A DNA stretch of 8,875 nt, from contig JAPKDN010000093.1 in the NCBI GenBank assembly GCA_028822575.1, positions 1 to 8,875 of the forward strand. The letters are read 5' to 3'. Origin of the DNA: Alphaproteobacteria bacterium (GTDB lineage: Bacteria; Pseudomonadota; Alphaproteobacteria; Thalassobaculales; Thalassobaculaceae). Positions 7,809-8,875 of this stretch are shown here, one piece after another. The position numbers were made by a program, and so were the translations under genes. The notes beneath the pieces were generated by a model. It worked only from the letters and a program-made list of their open reading frames with translations, had not been told where the DNA came from and searched no databases. How positions within the stretch are numbered: the first letter of the stretch is position 1; each line of letters starts with the position of its first letter.

Positions 7809-8744
7809 TCAGATTGCTATTGAATCCGTCGCATCTTCCCGCCCGCTCAACATGCGTTCCGCCACGGATGAATAGAGCGCGTTCGATGCATGTTCTGCAA
7901 GCAAGGTCAGGGCGGATTCGGCGGCGCCGCCCAGTGTCTTAATCCCGAGATACATCCACCCATAGCCCAATTCGTGATGCAGACGGAGCGGCAGCAAGTG
8001 CCCTTCGCCGAAAGTCTCGGGTCCTTCCAATCGCCGTGTCGCCAGCTCACACGCAATGGCGTGGCGCAATTTCTCCACGTCGGCGCGCACGTTTACATCA
8101 TCATCGGATGTCGCAAGATGGATGCTATGCTGTTGCGGGTTACCGCTTTCTTCCAGAGTGTCCAACGACAGGATACCAAGCGGCGCGTGGCTTATCTCGA
8201 GCGCGGCTTCCAGAATATGGGACAGAGTAAGCGGCAAAGGGTCATAGGATCGAAGCGCGACGGACCGCTCATGCAAAATTCTCAGATAATGCTGCAGCCG
8301 CTCCAGCTGAACCAAATCGTCCCAGGCCTTGATCCCAGTGCGGACCGCGGAATAAAGCCGGGTTGCGTCAAGATCGGCTTTCCCCAGATAGCCGTCGATA
8401 TCGTAATCGTCAATCGTCTGGCGTTCCGGCGCCTGCCCTGGCTGGCCAGTCCGCAGGACGATACGGACGTTGCTGTTACCAAGCTCCGATCTGATCTCAT
8501 GGCACGCGTCGAGGCCCGCTGTTTGCGATTCCATTACGACATCCAACAGAATGACCGCGATATCCGGGTTTTCTCGCATCATCTGGACCGCTTCCTTGCC
8601 ATTCGCCGCGCCCAAAAGCTCCACACGGCAGCCTTTGTAGCTGAGACCTCGGAGGCTAAGGCGCGTTACCGAATGGATGTCCGGTTCATCGTCAACAACC
8701 AGGACTCTGAATGTCACTGGCTGTCCATGCGCTTCGGTGGTCAT
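7809..8744 (-). CDS. Response regulator, REC domain plus GAF/DUF3369-like tail, no DNA-binding domain
   Basis: First gene of the block, 53 bases before the transporter-kinase gene, and so its likely phosphotransfer partner. Residues about 11-140 are a receiver domain: acidic pocket D18 D19 E20, phosphoacceptor D68 in VILLDVVME, switch residue T99 in VLRTGQPGQAPE, and K122. The stretch LRTGQPGQAPER...IDDYDIDGYLGK is characteristic of response regulators that carry DUF3369. The tail (about 145-311) begins with a helical stretch and continues as an alpha/beta region of GAF-like appearance (ISHAPLGILSLD; LPLRLHHELGYGWMYLGI). It has no helix-turn-helix, HD-GYP, GGDEF or EAL motif, so output is probably by protein contact or ligand binding, not direct promoter binding. 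The ATG at 8744 is chosen, with a weak GGA before it; a TTG at 8756 would add four residues (MDIG) and cannot be excluded. The tail's function is not recognised beyond this. Confidence 0.9.
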   Translation of the reverse strand: MTTEAHGQPVTFRVLVVDDEPDIHSVTRLSLRGLSYKGCRVELLGAANGKEAVQMMRENPDIAVILLDVVMESQTAGLDACHEIRSELGNSNVRIVLRTGQPGQAPERQTIDDYDIDGYLGKADLDATRLYSAVRTGIKAWDDLVQLERLQHYLRILHERSVALRSYDPLPLTLSHILEAALEISHAPLGILSLDTLEESGNPQQHSIHLATSDDDVNVRADVEKLRHAIACELATRRLEGPETFGEGHLLPLRLHHELGYGWMYLGIKTLGGAAESALTLLAEHASNALYSSVAERMLSGREDATDSIAI

Positions 8745-8794
8745 TCCAATATCCAACTCAGAACTCGTTTTCGCTAGAAGTTTGCCAGAGGCTT

Positions 8795-8819
8795 ATTGTG
8801 GCAATTAATGACGCACAAT
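8795..8819. repeat. Perfect inverted repeat ATTGTG-N13-CACAAT, candidate operator
   Basis: Six-base arms at 8795-8800 and 8814-8819 match exactly across a 13-base AT-rich spacer, about 50 bases upstream of the response regulator ATG. The half-sites recall the TGTG core of CRP/FNR-family sites, but the spacing is too long for a classical CRP (N6) or FNR (N4) box, so the binding protein is unknown. Confidence 0.35.
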
Positions 8820-8835
8820 TGAAATTAAAATCGCA

Positions 8836-8863
8836 GTGAGCCAAAATCTGCGAAGTGGCTCTC
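8836..8863. repeat. Imperfect dyad GTGAGCCA ... TGGCTCTC
   Basis: Arms of eight bases pair at seven positions (6 contiguous: GAGCCA/TGGCTC) around a 12-base spacer, just upstream of the AT-rich region. No T-run follows on either strand, so it does not look like an intrinsic terminator; an operator for the block or for a gene to the right is possible. Confidence 0.25.
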
Positions 8864-8875
8864 CGGTCGAAGATG

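Larger units (their letters stand above)
8757..8875 (-). promoter_or_regulatory. Likely promoter/control region of the three-gene block
   Basis: Non-coding stretch upstream of the response regulator gene, with an AT-rich core around 8793-8830. I see no sigma-70 promoter with two good boxes at standard spacing on the minus strand. The best -35-like match is TTGCCA (8797-8802), with only a poor -10 downstream. No sigma-54 GG-N10-GC pattern is evident. It contains the dyads listed separately. The window ends here, so a divergent gene to the right would share this region. Confidence 0.4.

Noticed and set aside
7890..8777. Long plus-strand open frame (295 codons) opposite the response regulator gene
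   Set aside because: Its translation shows no recognisable domain, and it lies antisense to a clear REC protein with all catalytic residues; it is a shadow of GC-rich codon use.
8802..8815. FNR-like box on the minus strand (TTGTGCGTCATTAA)
   Set aside because: Only 7 of 10 defined positions match TTGAT-N4-ATCAA and one half-site is poor; not enough to call FNR control.
1..8875. Mobile elements, CRISPR arrays, tRNA or rRNA genes
   Set aside because: No transposase or integrase frame, no regularly spaced direct repeats and no RNA-gene signature seen; the window is almost fully occupied by the four genes.

Overview
The window reads as part of a proteobacterial chromosome. An alphaproteobacterium of the Rhodospirillales type is my best guess. 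This rests on moderately high GC content, the style of the response regulator and adenylyl cyclase, and a NarK2-type transporter. It is inference, not a database match.

Layout. Positions 2-1321 (+) hold the C-terminal part of a class III adenylyl cyclase (GAF tail, PAS, cyclase domain, TPR-like tail) whose start lies off the left edge. It converges, with a 22-base gap, on a three-gene block transcribed right to left. In order of transcription the block is: (i) a response regulator with a REC domain and a GAF/DUF3369-like tail but no DNA-binding domain (8744-7809); (ii) a very unusual 916-residue protein made of a complete 12-helix NarK-type nitrate/nitrite transporter, a cyclic-nucleotide-binding domain and a full histidine kinase (7755-5005); (iii) a 1211-residue molybdopterin oxidoreductase fused to an FAD/NAD(H) reductase and a plant-type [2Fe-2S] ferredoxin (4979-1344). 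Intergenic gaps are 53 and 25 bases, so a single transcript is likely. The 131 bases upstream of the block (8745-8875) are AT-rich in part and contain two dyads that could be regulatory sites.

How the parts may fit together (inference). The transporter-kinase could import nitrate and export nitrite, report transport or occupancy to its kinase half, and be tuned by cAMP bound to the intervening domain. The adjacent cyclase is a candidate cAMP source, and the response regulator is the likely phosphoacceptor. The oxidoreductase is built as a self-contained cytoplasmic NAD(P)H-driven molybdoenzyme, most plausibly a nitrate reductase given the transporter beside it. No nitrite reductase is visible. 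The cassette therefore looks like a cAMP-linked nitrate 'transceptor' two-component system coupled to a single-polypeptide reductase. The transporter-cNMP-kinase fusion and the atypical Fe-S site of the oxidoreductase (Asp where the third Cys is expected) are the most interesting points.
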